From positions 1 through 45,557 of the forward strand of contig RDOA01000024.1 of NCBI GenBank assembly GCA_011364925.1: DNA of 45,557 bases. The letters are read 5' to 3'. This stretch comes from Promethearchaeota archaeon (GTDB taxonomy: Archaea > Asgardarchaeota > Lokiarchaeia > Sigyniarchaeales > SOKP01). Below, piece by piece: positions 7,955 to 16,178 of this stretch. Under the pieces are notes generated by a model. It was not told where the DNA came from and did no database searches. It was given only the letters and a program-made list of their open reading frames with translations. Numbering within the stretch: position 1 is the stretch's first letter; every line of letters starts with the position of its first letter. A program made the position numbers and the translations under genes.

Positions 7955-10312
7955 GTGAAATGGTTGAGTAAAAAAGGAGCAAGATTAAAAATTGACGAAT
8001 ATAAAGGCCCTCTAGGTTCCATCAAAGGATTCGAATTAACTACGGGTAAAATAAGCTGGGGAGACGAAACAGAATGGGAACCAATGGGACCCCACCCAAA
8101 ACCTCACATTCCAACATTGCGAGACTGGTTTTTTAAACTTATGAAAAGATATCCTCCCTATTACATGCCTATCTGTGACATGTGCTGTCTTTGCACATAC
8201 GGAAAGTGTAATCTTTCGAAGGGTAGGACAGGTGCTTGCGGTATTAACATGGAGACTCAACAAGCTAGAATCGTAGAAATTGCATGTTGTATAGGTGCTT
8301 CTTGCCATTCTGCTCATGGAGATCATTTACTTCACTGGCTTAAAGAGAAATATGGAAATGTCCCGATAAATTTTGGCAACAATATTGCGGTTGAAATGCC
8401 TCATACTCGATTAGTTGTAGGTATGAAACCTGAAAATTTAGAAGATTTAGAAACAGCAATGGAATGGGTACATTACACCATTACCCATTTACTCGCTTCA
8501 GGGCACACGGGACAAGAATCATCTCATTTAGATTATGAAGCTAAGAGTTTCCTCGCAGGATTAGCAGATTCTGTAGGAATGGAGATATCAGATGCTGTTC
8601 AAATTGCTGCTTACGGGTTCCCTGCAGGAGAGCCTGATGTTCCGGTTGTAGAATTAGGTATGGGAACAATGGATGTTGAGAATAAGGCAACGATATTAAT
8701 GATTGGTCATAATGTCGCTCCGGGAGTAGAGTTAGTAGATTATGTTAGAGAGAAGGGAATTGAAGATAAAGTTGATATTGGAGCAATATGTTGTACTGCG
8801 CACGATTTAACTAGGTATTATGATGGTGCTAAAGTTATTGGATCAATGTCTAGACAAATGCACTTTATTCGGTCTGGTTTAGCAGATGTTGTCATGGTCG
8901 ATGAACAGTGTGTTAATCTACGAAGTTTTGAGCAAGCTCAATTAGTCGGTTCTCCATTTATTGCCACTAATGAAAAAAACATGGGAGGGTTACCTAATCG
9001 GACAGAGGATCCAGTAGAAGAAATAGTCGATGATTTAGTTAGTGGAAATGTACCAGGAGTGCTTATATTAGATCCAGTTAAAGCTGGTATGGTTGCCACT
9101 GAAACAGCGATCAAAGTCCATCCCTTAAGAAAATCTCGAAGCGCCATTCCTGATGAGGATGGCTGTATCCAGATGGCTTATAATTGTAATGGCTGTGGAA
9201 ATTGTCAACGCAATTGTCCAAATGATTTACCCCTTGTTGAAGGAGTCAGATTAGCAAAGGAAGGAGACTTCTCTGTCTTGGAGAATGTTTTTGATGATTG
9301 TTTAGATTGCGGGAGATGTGAAGCTGATTGCATGAAAAATGTGTCTCCATTAACTCTTATTATGTATGCGGGACGAGATAAAATTCGAAACGAAAAGTTT
9401 AATGTTCGAGTTGGAAGAGGTCCAATTCAAGATACTGAAATAAGAAATGTTGGAGCTCCCATTGTACTTGGAGAAATACCGGGAATTGTTGCAATCATAG
9501 GGTGTGCAAGCTATGGTCATGACATCCAAGAGTTATATAAACTCGCAGAAGAATTTTGCGTACGAAATTATATTGTTGTAGTCTCTGGATGTGGAGCAAT
9601 GGATATCGGTTTAGTAAAAGATGAAGATGGTAAGACACTTTATGATAGATTTCCGGGAGATTTTGATAGAGGTGGATTAGTTAATGTTGGTTCTTGCGTT
9701 TCAAACCCTCATATTACGGGAGCTGCCATAAAAGTGGCAAATATTTTCGCAAGACGTCCGTTAAGAGGAAACTTTGAGGAAATCGCTGATTACATATTAC
9801 ATAGAGTAGGAGCTGTGGGTGTAGCGTGGGGAGCAATGTCACAGAAAGCCGCAAGCATAGCCAGTATGGCAAATGGATTAGGTGTTCCTGCGGTCGTAGG
9901 ACCACATGCAGCAGAATATCGACGCGCTTATATAGGCCGATCTGATAACGAAGATGCTTGGAAAGTTTATAATGCAAGAGATGGAACAGCCAATCATCTA
10001 GTTGGACCAGGACCTGAACATTTACTTACTACTGCAGAATCGATAGAACAAGCGATTTGCTTAGTAGCTAAAATGTGCTTGAGGCCTGCAGATAACTCAA
10101 AAGGTAGAATGATAAAATTATCGCATTGGATTGACCTCGAACGTAAATATAAAGGCGTAGATTTCCCAAACGATTTAGAAAAATTCATTCGAGTAGACGC
10201 GGATATTCCTATTAACATGAAAGACGAAATTTTGGAATACTTAAAAGAGAAAGGTTGGGAACCAAAAGAGATTGTAGATCCAACTTTGCTTAAACGACTT
10301 TGTCACGCGTAA
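7955..10312 (+). CDS. cdhA: CO dehydrogenase alpha subunit of the ACDS complex (CdhA)
   Basis: A 785-residue protein, the usual size of archaeal CdhA. It interconverts CO2 and CO at a Ni-Fe-S C-cluster and feeds acetyl-CoA synthesis or cleavage in the archaeal Wood-Ljungdahl pathway. Seen: the N-terminal Fe-S motif CDMCCLCTYGKC with GACGI, IGASCHSAHGDH, AICCTAHDL, two ferredoxin motifs at ~400-470 (CNGCGNCQRNCP and CLDCGRCEADC) which separate CdhA from shorter bacterial CooS, then IGCASYG, VSGCGAMDIG and VGSCVSNPH. The start is GTG (MKWLSKK). No other ACDS subunit gene (cdhB, C, D, E) adjoins it, and the gene stands alone between a T-tract and an unrelated convergent gene. Confidence 0.93.
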   Translation: MKWLSKKGARLKIDEYKGPLGSIKGFELTTGKISWGDETEWEPMGPHPKPHIPTLRDWFFKLMKRYPPYYMPICDMCCLCTYGKCNLSKGRTGACGINMETQQARIVEIACCIGASCHSAHGDHLLHWLKEKYGNVPINFGNNIAVEMPHTRLVVGMKPENLEDLETAMEWVHYTITHLLASGHTGQESSHLDYEAKSFLAGLADSVGMEISDAVQIAAYGFPAGEPDVPVVELGMGTMDVENKATILMIGHNVAPGVELVDYVREKGIEDKVDIGAICCTAHDLTRYYDGAKVIGSMSRQMHFIRSGLADVVMVDEQCVNLRSFEQAQLVGSPFIATNEKNMGGLPNRTEDPVEEIVDDLVSGNVPGVLILDPVKAGMVATETAIKVHPLRKSRSAIPDEDGCIQMAYNCNGCGNCQRNCPNDLPLVEGVRLAKEGDFSVLENVFDDCLDCGRCEADCMKNVSPLTLIMYAGRDKIRNEKFNVRVGRGPIQDTEIRNVGAPIVLGEIPGIVAIIGCASYGHDIQELYKLAEEFCVRNYIVVVSGCGAMDIGLVKDEDGKTLYDRFPGDFDRGGLVNVGSCVSNPHITGAAIKVANIFARRPLRGNFEEIADYILHRVGAVGVAWGAMSQKAASIASMANGLGVPAVVGPHAAEYRRAYIGRSDNEDAWKVYNARDGTANHLVGPGPEHLLTTAESIEQAICLVAKMCLRPADNSKGRMIKLSHWIDLERKYKGVDFPNDLEKFIRVDADIPINMKDEILEYLKEKGWEPKEIVDPTLLKRLCHA

Positions 10313-10321
10313 AGAAAATTC

Positions 10322-10346
10322 TTTTTTTTCCTTTTTATTTTACTTT
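10322..10346. terminator. T-tract between convergent cdhA and ThyA-like genes
   Basis: A pyrimidine-rich run (TTTTTTTTCCTTTTTATTTTAC) just after the cdhA stop, 11 nt before the 3' end of the convergent gene. This is a typical archaeal T-tract terminator for the plus-strand gene. Confidence 0.5.
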
Positions 10347-10356
10347 TGAAATTGTT

Positions 10357-11364
10357 TTATTTGTTTTTTATTAACTCGAGTATTTCATCAGGAATTTCTT
10401 CTCCTCTTGTTAACATTCTGTTAAACATGTCTTTAACTTCTGATATTGTGTTACCGTAAATATGTAAAGAATTGCTAAAATCTAAGTAATGTCCCATTTC
10501 CAGACCTAGTTGATCGGCAACATACTTTTGGATTCGAATCATTCCATTAACATTTGCTTCCCACGCTCTGAATAAATCTCTACTCCTCCAGGTTGTTTGC
10601 ATAATTAACTTATCATCCTTTACTCGCATATAAATTCTTTGAAGACAGGGGGGATCAATGTGAAAAGGATCGACAAGAGGTCGCCAAGTTATAGCCTGAG
10701 CTCTTCGTGAATAAGGTTTTTCTTTTAATTTCCTAATTATATATTCTATTTGATCTATTTTCGGGAATTTTATTACTTCTATTGGTATTTTTTGAATTCC
10801 GATTTGGTCTGATATTTTTTTATTCAGATTAAAATCAACTAAATTTTTAAGTTTCCAGAAAGTACCCTCCTCGGAAGTTTGAATCTTCCCCGCTTTCAAA
10901 AGCTTTTTGTGCTTCTTTATAAATGCACTATCAACTAACTCTAAATCGTAATTGACATGAATAGAATCTTCCAAGGAAAATGGAGTGTAACTAAAGATTC
11001 GATCGTGATACGAATATGGAAAGCTCGTATCAGATTCCCATATATAATGATCGTTTGCTCCCTCCATGATTTCTTCAATGTAACCACTTTGTATAGAACC
11101 AATTAGATAAGTGTCAGCTATACAACCATACACCTCGAAAGAATTTCCGTACTTCGATTTAATTTTCAAAACCCTACCTTTCCGAGATATGGGCTCGCTC
11201 ATCGGGTTTTCTACTTCAATTAGTACGGTAGCATCTTTAGATGGAGGGTCTTGCTTTTTATCGTATTCTGTTCTAATGTCATCACCTTTATATAGAACTT
11301 GTGCTACGGCGGAGAGCCAAGCTTCCCCAACTGTTTTTTTGGAAATAAAGAATACTTGAGCCAT
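10357..11364 (-). CDS. Thymidylate synthase (ThyA) family protein with N-terminal extension
   Basis: A 335-residue protein. Its C-terminal third carries ThyA-fold landmarks: DPPCLQRIYMRVKDDKLIMQ, with the catalytic-type Cys after Pro, TTWRSRDLFRAWEANVNGM, matching the R-S-x-D phosphate site, and FSNSLHIYGNT, matching the conserved H-x-Y. SRRAQAITWRP upstream fits the Arg loop. The family methylates dUMP or hydroxymethylates dCMP. The N-terminal ~150 residues are longer than in archaeal ThyA (about 220 residues) and have no motif I recognise, so a divergent thymidylate synthase or another pyrimidine C5 transferase is possible. It is convergent with cdhA. Confidence 0.75.
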   Translation of the reverse strand: MAQVFFISKKTVGEAWLSAVAQVLYKGDDIRTEYDKKQDPPSKDATVLIEVENPMSEPISRKGRVLKIKSKYGNSFEVYGCIADTYLIGSIQSGYIEEIMEGANDHYIWESDTSFPYSYHDRIFSYTPFSLEDSIHVNYDLELVDSAFIKKHKKLLKAGKIQTSEEGTFWKLKNLVDFNLNKKISDQIGIQKIPIEVIKFPKIDQIEYIIRKLKEKPYSRRAQAITWRPLVDPFHIDPPCLQRIYMRVKDDKLIMQTTWRSRDLFRAWEANVNGMIRIQKYVADQLGLEMGHYLDFSNSLHIYGNTISEVKDMFNRMLTRGEEIPDEILELIKNK

Positions 11365-11421
11365 ATTTCTAAGCCTTTATGAAATCATTAAAAAACTTGT
11401 TTTTATAATATTAGAACCTAA

Positions 11422-11439
11422 TTGTTAAAACCTTAACAA
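11422..11439. promoter_or_regulatory. Inverted repeat TTGTTAA-n4-TTAACAA
   Basis: A perfect 7-bp inverted repeat with a 4-nt spacer, in the divergent gap between the ThyA-like gene and the ubiquitin-like gene. The adjacent sequence AAAACCTTAACAAATT recurs in altered form about 33 nt further on as AAAACCTTTATCAAATT. Possible operator; no factor can be named. Confidence 0.35.
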
Positions 11440-11526
11440 ATTTGTTTTAATTATTTGCTAAAACCTTTATCAAATTAAAGGCAGTTAATTAAATCTACAT
11501 AATTAAATATTCAATTATTTATTTAA

Positions 11527-11556
11527 AATTACCATCAAAATTTAATAATGGTAATT
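11527..11556. promoter_or_regulatory. Inverted repeat AATTACCAT-n12-ATGGTAATT
   Basis: A perfect 9-bp inverted repeat with a 12-nt spacer, ending 45 nt before the start of the ubiquitin-like gene. It could be a dimeric regulator site or an RNA hairpin in its leader. Confidence 0.45.
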
Positions 11557-11601
11557 ATTTAATCTTCTTAGAGTTTTTAAAAGATCGAAAGTAAATTAAA
11601 A

Positions 11602-11895
11602 TTGATATCGTTAAACTTTAGATTTGAACCTCCATTTAACGAAATTACTAAAGGCACAAATAAAATCATCAAATTCGAAAATGAATTAACACTTAGGGAG
11701 CTATTAGAATTTTTTAAAGACCATTTTGGTGATAAATTCTATGAATTGCTATGGGATAAAAAAAATAACAAGGAATTCAGTTCCTTTCTTTCAATCATCA
11801 TAAATGGAAGGAGTTATAGAGACGAAAATTTCTTGAAAACAATTTTAAAGGATGGAGACGATATTGCTTTTTTGTACCTTTATTTTGGCGGATAA
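11602..11895 (+). CDS. MoaD/ubiquitin-like small modifier or sulfur carrier ending in GG
   Basis: A 97-residue beta-grasp protein starting with TTG. Seen: N-terminal strands (ISLNFRFEPPF, then KIIKFENELTLRELLEFFKD), the central helix pattern of ThiS/MoaD proteins, SIIINGRSYRDENFLKTILK, then DGDDIAFLYLYFGG, with the di-glycine exactly at the C-terminus. In this family the terminal GG is adenylated by an E1-like enzyme and used for sulfur transfer (MoaD, ThiS, Urm1) or protein conjugation (SAMP, Urm1). No E1-like, MoaE or JAMM protease gene is adjacent, so the role is undecided. No strong ribosome site is seen. Confidence 0.8.
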   Translation: MISLNFRFEPPFNEITKGTNKIIKFENELTLRELLEFFKDHFGDKFYELLWDKKNNKEFSSFLSIIINGRSYRDENFLKTILKDGDDIAFLYLYFGG

Positions 11896-11909
11896 CCTTA
11901 AAAAATAAA

Positions 11910-12941
11910 TTACAATATTAAGATCATCCACATACCAAAACCAGTTAAAATTGGATTTAAAACATTATCCGAAACATGTTTTGCAAATAAATCAACTAAT
12001 AAAAACAATACGGTTGCTACTGTTGCCATAAGGAAGATTTTTGCGAAACTTATCGGCATCCAAACATGATAAAGAATTACTATTACTACTACAATTAAAA
12101 ATGTAGTTATACCTCCAGTTATAAATCCTTCTATTGTTTTCTCAGAATTTCTTCTAAGTCTATGAGTTCCGTATTTTTTACCAACAAGACAAGCAACCGC
12201 ATCAGCTCCCGTAGTTATAAACGCAACCGATGCTAAAATGGGAAACGGAGCAAAAATGAATGGGATTAGAGACAAAACTAAAGGTGTAGAAGCTACGAAA
12301 GTATCGAGTTCTTCAGGTCTCATCGATAAAAACCAGCGTTTTGCCCAATTAGGAAGCATATAGAATTTGTTTAAACGAGCGAGATCAGCTACTTGAAACA
12401 TAATTACAAACCCAAATCCTATTGTTACGATTAGCCAGTAAGAGAAGCTATAATTATCTAAATTGAGTTTGCTTAATACGCCTAGATTCTCAAGAATGGT
12501 TCCTAAAGACCAACAAAAAAGTATCACGAATGATGTAAATAAATGTAAAAATTTCCTCCCAAACTCTCCCTTAAAATCGTCAACCCATCTATCCAGCACT
12601 ATCTTACGATAATCATTGTAGTCCCTCTTAGCCATAACTTCTGGATTTCTTTTGGATATAATCGTGTTATAAATTATAGTTGCAATCAATACGATCATTT
12701 CGATTAAAAAGATAGAAGATGTCCAAAGCCATAAGAAACTTAATGTTTCTAACTGCAAATGAGGAGAGTTGTGTTGAATCATAAATGGAAAAAGAATTCC
12801 CGCAGCAAAAAACAAGATAACAATAATCAATTCGTTCAAAATTAAGCGGTTCTTAATTTTTTCAGTTCTATTCTTAATTACATATATAAAAGTTATAATG
12901 GAATAGCCAATGAAAATTAATGAGGTTGGTAAAAAGTTCAT
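11910..12941 (-). CDS. Dolichol/phytol kinase-like or CDP-lipid-synthase-like membrane enzyme
   Basis: A 343-residue polytopic membrane protein with eight or more hydrophobic segments. The cytosolic-side motifs are GEFGRKFLHLFTSFVILF (R-K-x-x-H, typical of the dolichol kinase/phytol kinase/DGK1 group) and TTGADAVACLVGKKYGTHRL followed by SEKTIEGFITGG (G-D/A-A...GKKYG...KTIEG). The group phosphorylates polyprenols with CTP; the related CDP-archaeol and CDP-DAG synthases share the fold. It is the second gene of a minus-strand pair with the related 12971-14077 gene (29-nt gap). A role in polyprenyl-phosphate or archaeal lipid synthesis is likely. Confidence 0.7.
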   Translation of the reverse strand: MNFLPTSLIFIGYSIITFIYVIKNRTEKIKNRLILNELIIVILFFAAGILFPFMIQHNSPHLQLETLSFLWLWTSSIFLIEMIVLIATIIYNTIISKRNPEVMAKRDYNDYRKIVLDRWVDDFKGEFGRKFLHLFTSFVILFCWSLGTILENLGVLSKLNLDNYSFSYWLIVTIGFGFVIMFQVADLARLNKFYMLPNWAKRWFLSMRPEELDTFVASTPLVLSLIPFIFAPFPILASVAFITTGADAVACLVGKKYGTHRLRRNSEKTIEGFITGGITTFLIVVVIVILYHVWMPISFAKIFLMATVATVLFLLVDLFAKHVSDNVLNPILTGFGMWMILIL

Positions 12942-12970
12942 CTCTAATCCTTAAAATCCATTCTCTAGAA

Positions 12971-14077
12971 TTAAAACCATATTAAAATTATTGTATAATA
13001 ATCAAGGTTAAATAAAAATCGTATAAATATGAAAATTAAGCTACTACCAAACGGAATTAATAAATTATCTGTTACATTGAGAGGTTTGTTAGTAAAAACA
13101 TCAAAAACGAAGAAAGCAATTGTGAAAATCAAAGCCCAGAAAATTCCTAAAAATAATATGCATATAATAAAGCACACGATTACTCCCGCGATGCTTCCTT
13201 CCCAAGATTTATCGTTGTTCCATTTAATTTTATTCTTACCAATTCTAATACCTATTTGACTAGTTGCCAAATCTGCAAGAGAACTAATTCCTAAAATCGT
13301 AAAAAACACCATTGGTGGAGTCATTAAAGCAGCAACCATTTGGCCGATAGCAAAAAAGAGATAAGTTCCGTAACTTCGTTTTTCTTCTTCGCAAAGAAGA
13401 ACTCTGCAAAGGAAGTTAAACGGAAATCCGGACCATTTGGATTTCCGCGTGAATTCGTTTGCTAACATAATAAAACAAAATCCATAGAAAAAGAAGAAAA
13501 GAAGATAATAAAACCATCCTAGCGAATACAAAACTGGCTTAATACTATTTGGCTCCGTTAATAGTGTTAGAAACAAAAGAAGCATGTTATTATTTGTTGG
13601 AATCATTCCACTAATTGATCCTGCTATATCTTTAACAATAATAACACTTATATACCATACGAGGAGCAGGCCAAGAAAAATTAAAACATGTGGGATTTTT
13701 CTATAAGTATCGGCTCTTAATTTACTTCTCTTATTAGATTTTTCTTCTAACAAAGACCAAAACTTTGTAAAATCTTTATTTTTAAAGATTTTTTTAAATA
13801 CAAAAAATAGAACTGAAGAAATTATAATTATTGCTTCAATAATAAGCAAGGGGAGTCCGAACGATAGCGTAAATATAGGAATTATTGTGCTATATAATGT
13901 TATGTCTTGGAACATTAGCAATACAACTATTATACTAACAATGAAAGTCAAAAATAAAGCGCTAAATCCTAAAAAATTATTATATTGGTCCTTTTTGTAC
14001 GAAAAATGCATAAAACAAAATAAAACAACGAAATAAGAAAATAATATTAATAAAAACCAATAGAAAAACACTGTCAT
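12971..14077 (-). CDS. Second dolichol/phytol kinase-like membrane enzyme
   Basis: A 368-residue polytopic membrane protein related to its downstream neighbour. Seen: TYRKIPHVLIFLGLLLVWY (R-K-x-x-H motif), SLADLATSQIGIRIGKNKIK, then NNDKSWEGSIAGVIVCFI, which parallels the KTIEG motif but reads KSWEG. The last strand and helix end in IPFGSSLIFIFIRFLF. KSWEG is more common in CDP-lipid synthases and KTIEG in polyprenol kinases, so the two tandem genes may have split functions. It is the first gene of the pair and diverges from maf. Confidence 0.65.
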   Translation of the reverse strand: MTVFFYWFLLILFSYFVVLFCFMHFSYKKDQYNNFLGFSALFLTFIVSIIVVLLMFQDITLYSTIIPIFTLSFGLPLLIIEAIIIISSVLFFVFKKIFKNKDFTKFWSLLEEKSNKRSKLRADTYRKIPHVLIFLGLLLVWYISVIIVKDIAGSISGMIPTNNNMLLLFLTLLTEPNSIKPVLYSLGWFYYLLFFFFYGFCFIMLANEFTRKSKWSGFPFNFLCRVLLCEEEKRSYGTYLFFAIGQMVAALMTPPMVFFTILGISSLADLATSQIGIRIGKNKIKWNNDKSWEGSIAGVIVCFIICILFLGIFWALIFTIAFFVFDVFTNKPLNVTDNLLIPFGSSLIFIFIRFLFNLDYYTIILIWF

Positions 14078-14160
14078 TTATAGTTCGAATTTATAAATTA
14101 ATTCTATATATTAATGATAGTGGTTTCATTCCTTAAATAAACTCTTTTAGGAGTATAGTG

Positions 14161-14763
14161 ATGAAAAAAATTATTCTAGCATCAAAATCTTACGACCGGT
14201 CAGAGCTTTTTAATAGATTAAATATTCCCTTTGAAGTTCTCGATACAAATTTTAACGAAAACGATTATAAAGGGCGCTATTTTGAACCAATTAAATTAGT
14301 TAAAGAATTAGCTAAGGCAAAAGTGATGAAAGCAAAAAAAATGTTAGCCAATGAAGAGAAAGGGACAGTGATTATAGCTGCTGACACGATTGTTGAATTA
14401 AATGGTGAAATCATTGGAAAAGCTCATAGTGAAGATGAAGCTTTTAATATGCTAAAAACTCTAGCAAATCGTTCTCATAATCTTATTACAGGCATAGCGA
14501 TAACAGAAATAGGTGATAGTAAAATCATAATTGATTACGATGTAACCAATGTTTCTCTTCTAAATTTAACTGATGATGATATTAGGAATTATGTTAGAGT
14601 TGGAGAGTGGAAGGGTAGAGCAGGTGCTTATTCAATTAGAGATAGAGCTAGTTTATTCATCAAAAGAATCCAAGGTTCTCCTTCAAACGTTATAGGATTA
14701 CCTATGCAAAAGCTTTTTGAAATACTAAAAAACGAATTTAATTTGAATTTATATGACTGTTAA
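14161..14763 (+). CDS. maf: Maf-like nucleoside triphosphate pyrophosphatase
   Basis: A 200-residue Maf/Ham1-fold protein that hydrolyses non-canonical or pyrimidine NTPs to NMP and PPi. Seen: KKIILASKSYDRSELFNRL (the A-S-x-S-x-x-R start motif, modified to SKSYDR), IIAADTIVELNGEIIGK with the catalytic Asp, LKTLANRSHNLITGIAI, and EWKGRAGAYSIRDRASLFIK, then GSPSNVIGLPM. Length is typical. The ATG at 14161 is preferred over the GTG immediately before it because AGGAG lies 7 nt upstream of it. Confidence 0.88.
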   Translation: MKKIILASKSYDRSELFNRLNIPFEVLDTNFNENDYKGRYFEPIKLVKELAKAKVMKAKKMLANEEKGTVIIAADTIVELNGEIIGKAHSEDEAFNMLKTLANRSHNLITGIAITEIGDSKIIIDYDVTNVSLLNLTDDDIRNYVRVGEWKGRAGAYSIRDRASLFIKRIQGSPSNVIGLPMQKLFEILKNEFNLNLYDC

Positions 14764-14848
14764 GTTATAAAAAAAAAATTAAATGCTTTTATTGGTTACC
14801 TTCTTAATACACTTATCAAAATTTATTAACTAGAAGAATTGATGTATA

Positions 14849-15193
14849 ATGGTTAAAAAATACAAAAATGAACAAATAATGAAAATCTTGACTGTCCTTG
14901 GAGCTTTAGTAGGATTAGTCTACATTATTAATGGTTTTGCTAGCTTAGGGGGTTATGGTTTTTTACCTACCATAGTTGTTCTTCAGCTACTAGACACAAT
15001 CATTATGTTGATTATAGGACTTGTAGTTGTTATTCTAACATTTTTAGTAGCCTTAAAACCAAATAGGCCCCTCCCTTTCCACTGGCTTATCTTGTTTATC
15101 CTAGCGATATTACTGGTGATTTTTAGAGGGGGCATCTGGGCTTGTGTATTAGTTGTTATCGCAGCTTTAATAGGTTTGATAGAAGAATTCTAA
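14849..15193 (+). CDS. Small membrane protein, 114 aa
   Basis: A polytopic membrane protein with four hydrophobic segments (about residues 11-30, 38-66, 76-91 and 94-112), a basic N-terminus (MVKKYKNEQIMK) and no recognised motif. LKPNRPLPFHW lies between segments two and three. It ends in IEEF just before a T-tract terminator shared with the convergent ligase gene. Function unknown. Confidence 0.6.
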   Translation: MVKKYKNEQIMKILTVLGALVGLVYIINGFASLGGYGFLPTIVVLQLLDTIIMLIIGLVVVILTFLVALKPNRPLPFHWLILFILAILLVIFRGGIWACVLVVIAALIGLIEEF

Positions 15194-15198
15194 CTTAA

Positions 15199-15231
15199 TT
15201 TTTTTTCAAAGATTTTTTTTTATTTTTTTTC
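15199..15231. terminator. Bidirectional T/A-tract between convergent genes
   Basis: Three runs of T (8, 8-9 and 8 long) fill the 42-nt gap between the membrane protein gene and the convergent ATP-grasp ligase gene. They would act as a terminator for the plus-strand gene. Confidence 0.5.
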
Positions 15232-15235
15232 ACCA

Positions 15236-16114
15236 TTAAACTTTTACATTATCTAAGAAATACGATACAATTTCATTAGCTATGTTAATATCTGTCACTT
15301 TTTGAAGAGCTTTAAATCCTGGGATGGAATTAACTTCCAGGACTTGTAAGCCATTCGCAGTTTCTACAATATCAACACCGGCAATTTCTGTTTTCGTAAT
15401 TTCAGCTGCTTTTATCGCTAACTCTGTTAACTCCTTCGTTAACTCTAAAGGTTCAACTCTCGCTCCAGCGGCAACATTTGTTTTCCAATTATCACTTACC
15501 CTATACATTCCTGCTATCGCTTTTTTACCAAGAACTATTATTCTAATATCTCGATTTGAATGTTCGACAAACTCTTGAAGATAAAAGATTTCATTTAATT
15601 GACCTAAACTATAGAAAACATTTTCAGCAAAACCTCTATCGCTTATCCGAGTAACTCCAATACCTTTCGAACCGTATAACGGTTTCAATACGATATCTCC
15701 ACCTAGATCCTCGAACGAGTCGAGAGCATCTATAGGATTTTCGCACACTATTGTTTTAGGTGTCGGGATTTTATACCGTTCTAGAAAAACTGAAGTAAGA
15801 AACTTGTCGCTTGCTATTTCTAAAGATTCTCTCGAGTTGATCAGTTTAATTCCGTACTCTTCAATTGCGTTGAGTAAATCAAGTCTGAAGAAAATCTTTT
15901 GAGTGGGTGCAACACCAAATCCTCTTACAAGGGCGCCATAAGGATCAAGCTCTTCAAACTGTTTTTGAAATTGATCAATGCCTATTCTAACCTTACTTAT
16001 CGACGGGATAAAATACTTGACTTTATACCCTCTCAATTCAAACGCTCTAGTTAAGGATTGAACTTCAAAATCGTCTGGTTTGGGTGTAATTATCATTGAA
16101 AACATATTGTTCAC
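15236..16114 (-). CDS. RimK-type ATP-grasp ligase (MptN/CofF-like)
   Basis: A 292-residue ATP-grasp enzyme. Seen: an N-terminal region with YGALVRGFGVAPTQKIFFRL, the second domain start NSRESLEIASDKFLTSVFLE, the ATP-binding strand DIVLKPLYGSKGIGVTRI, YLQEFVEHSNRDIRIIVLG, the basic/glycine loop WKTNVAAGARVEP, and the Mg-binding Glu/Asn in LQVLEVNSIPGFK. These fit the RimK group, whose archaeal members add glutamate to tetrahydromethanopterin (MptN) or coenzyme F420 (CofF), while related LysX-type enzymes act on amino-group carrier proteins. A cofactor-tailing role would match CdhA and one-carbon metabolism, but which one is inference. The start is GTG. Confidence 0.8.
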   Translation of the reverse strand: MNNMFSMIITPKPDDFEVQSLTRAFELRGYKVKYFIPSISKVRIGIDQFQKQFEELDPYGALVRGFGVAPTQKIFFRLDLLNAIEEYGIKLINSRESLEIASDKFLTSVFLERYKIPTPKTIVCENPIDALDSFEDLGGDIVLKPLYGSKGIGVTRISDRGFAENVFYSLGQLNEIFYLQEFVEHSNRDIRIIVLGKKAIAGMYRVSDNWKTNVAAGARVEPLELTKELTELAIKAAEITKTEIAGVDIVETANGLQVLEVNSIPGFKALQKVTDINIANEIVSYFLDNVKV

Positions 16115-16178
16115 TCTAATAAAAATTACATAATTCTACTAACACTTAATAAATAAATTTAAGTTTTTTAAAAATATA

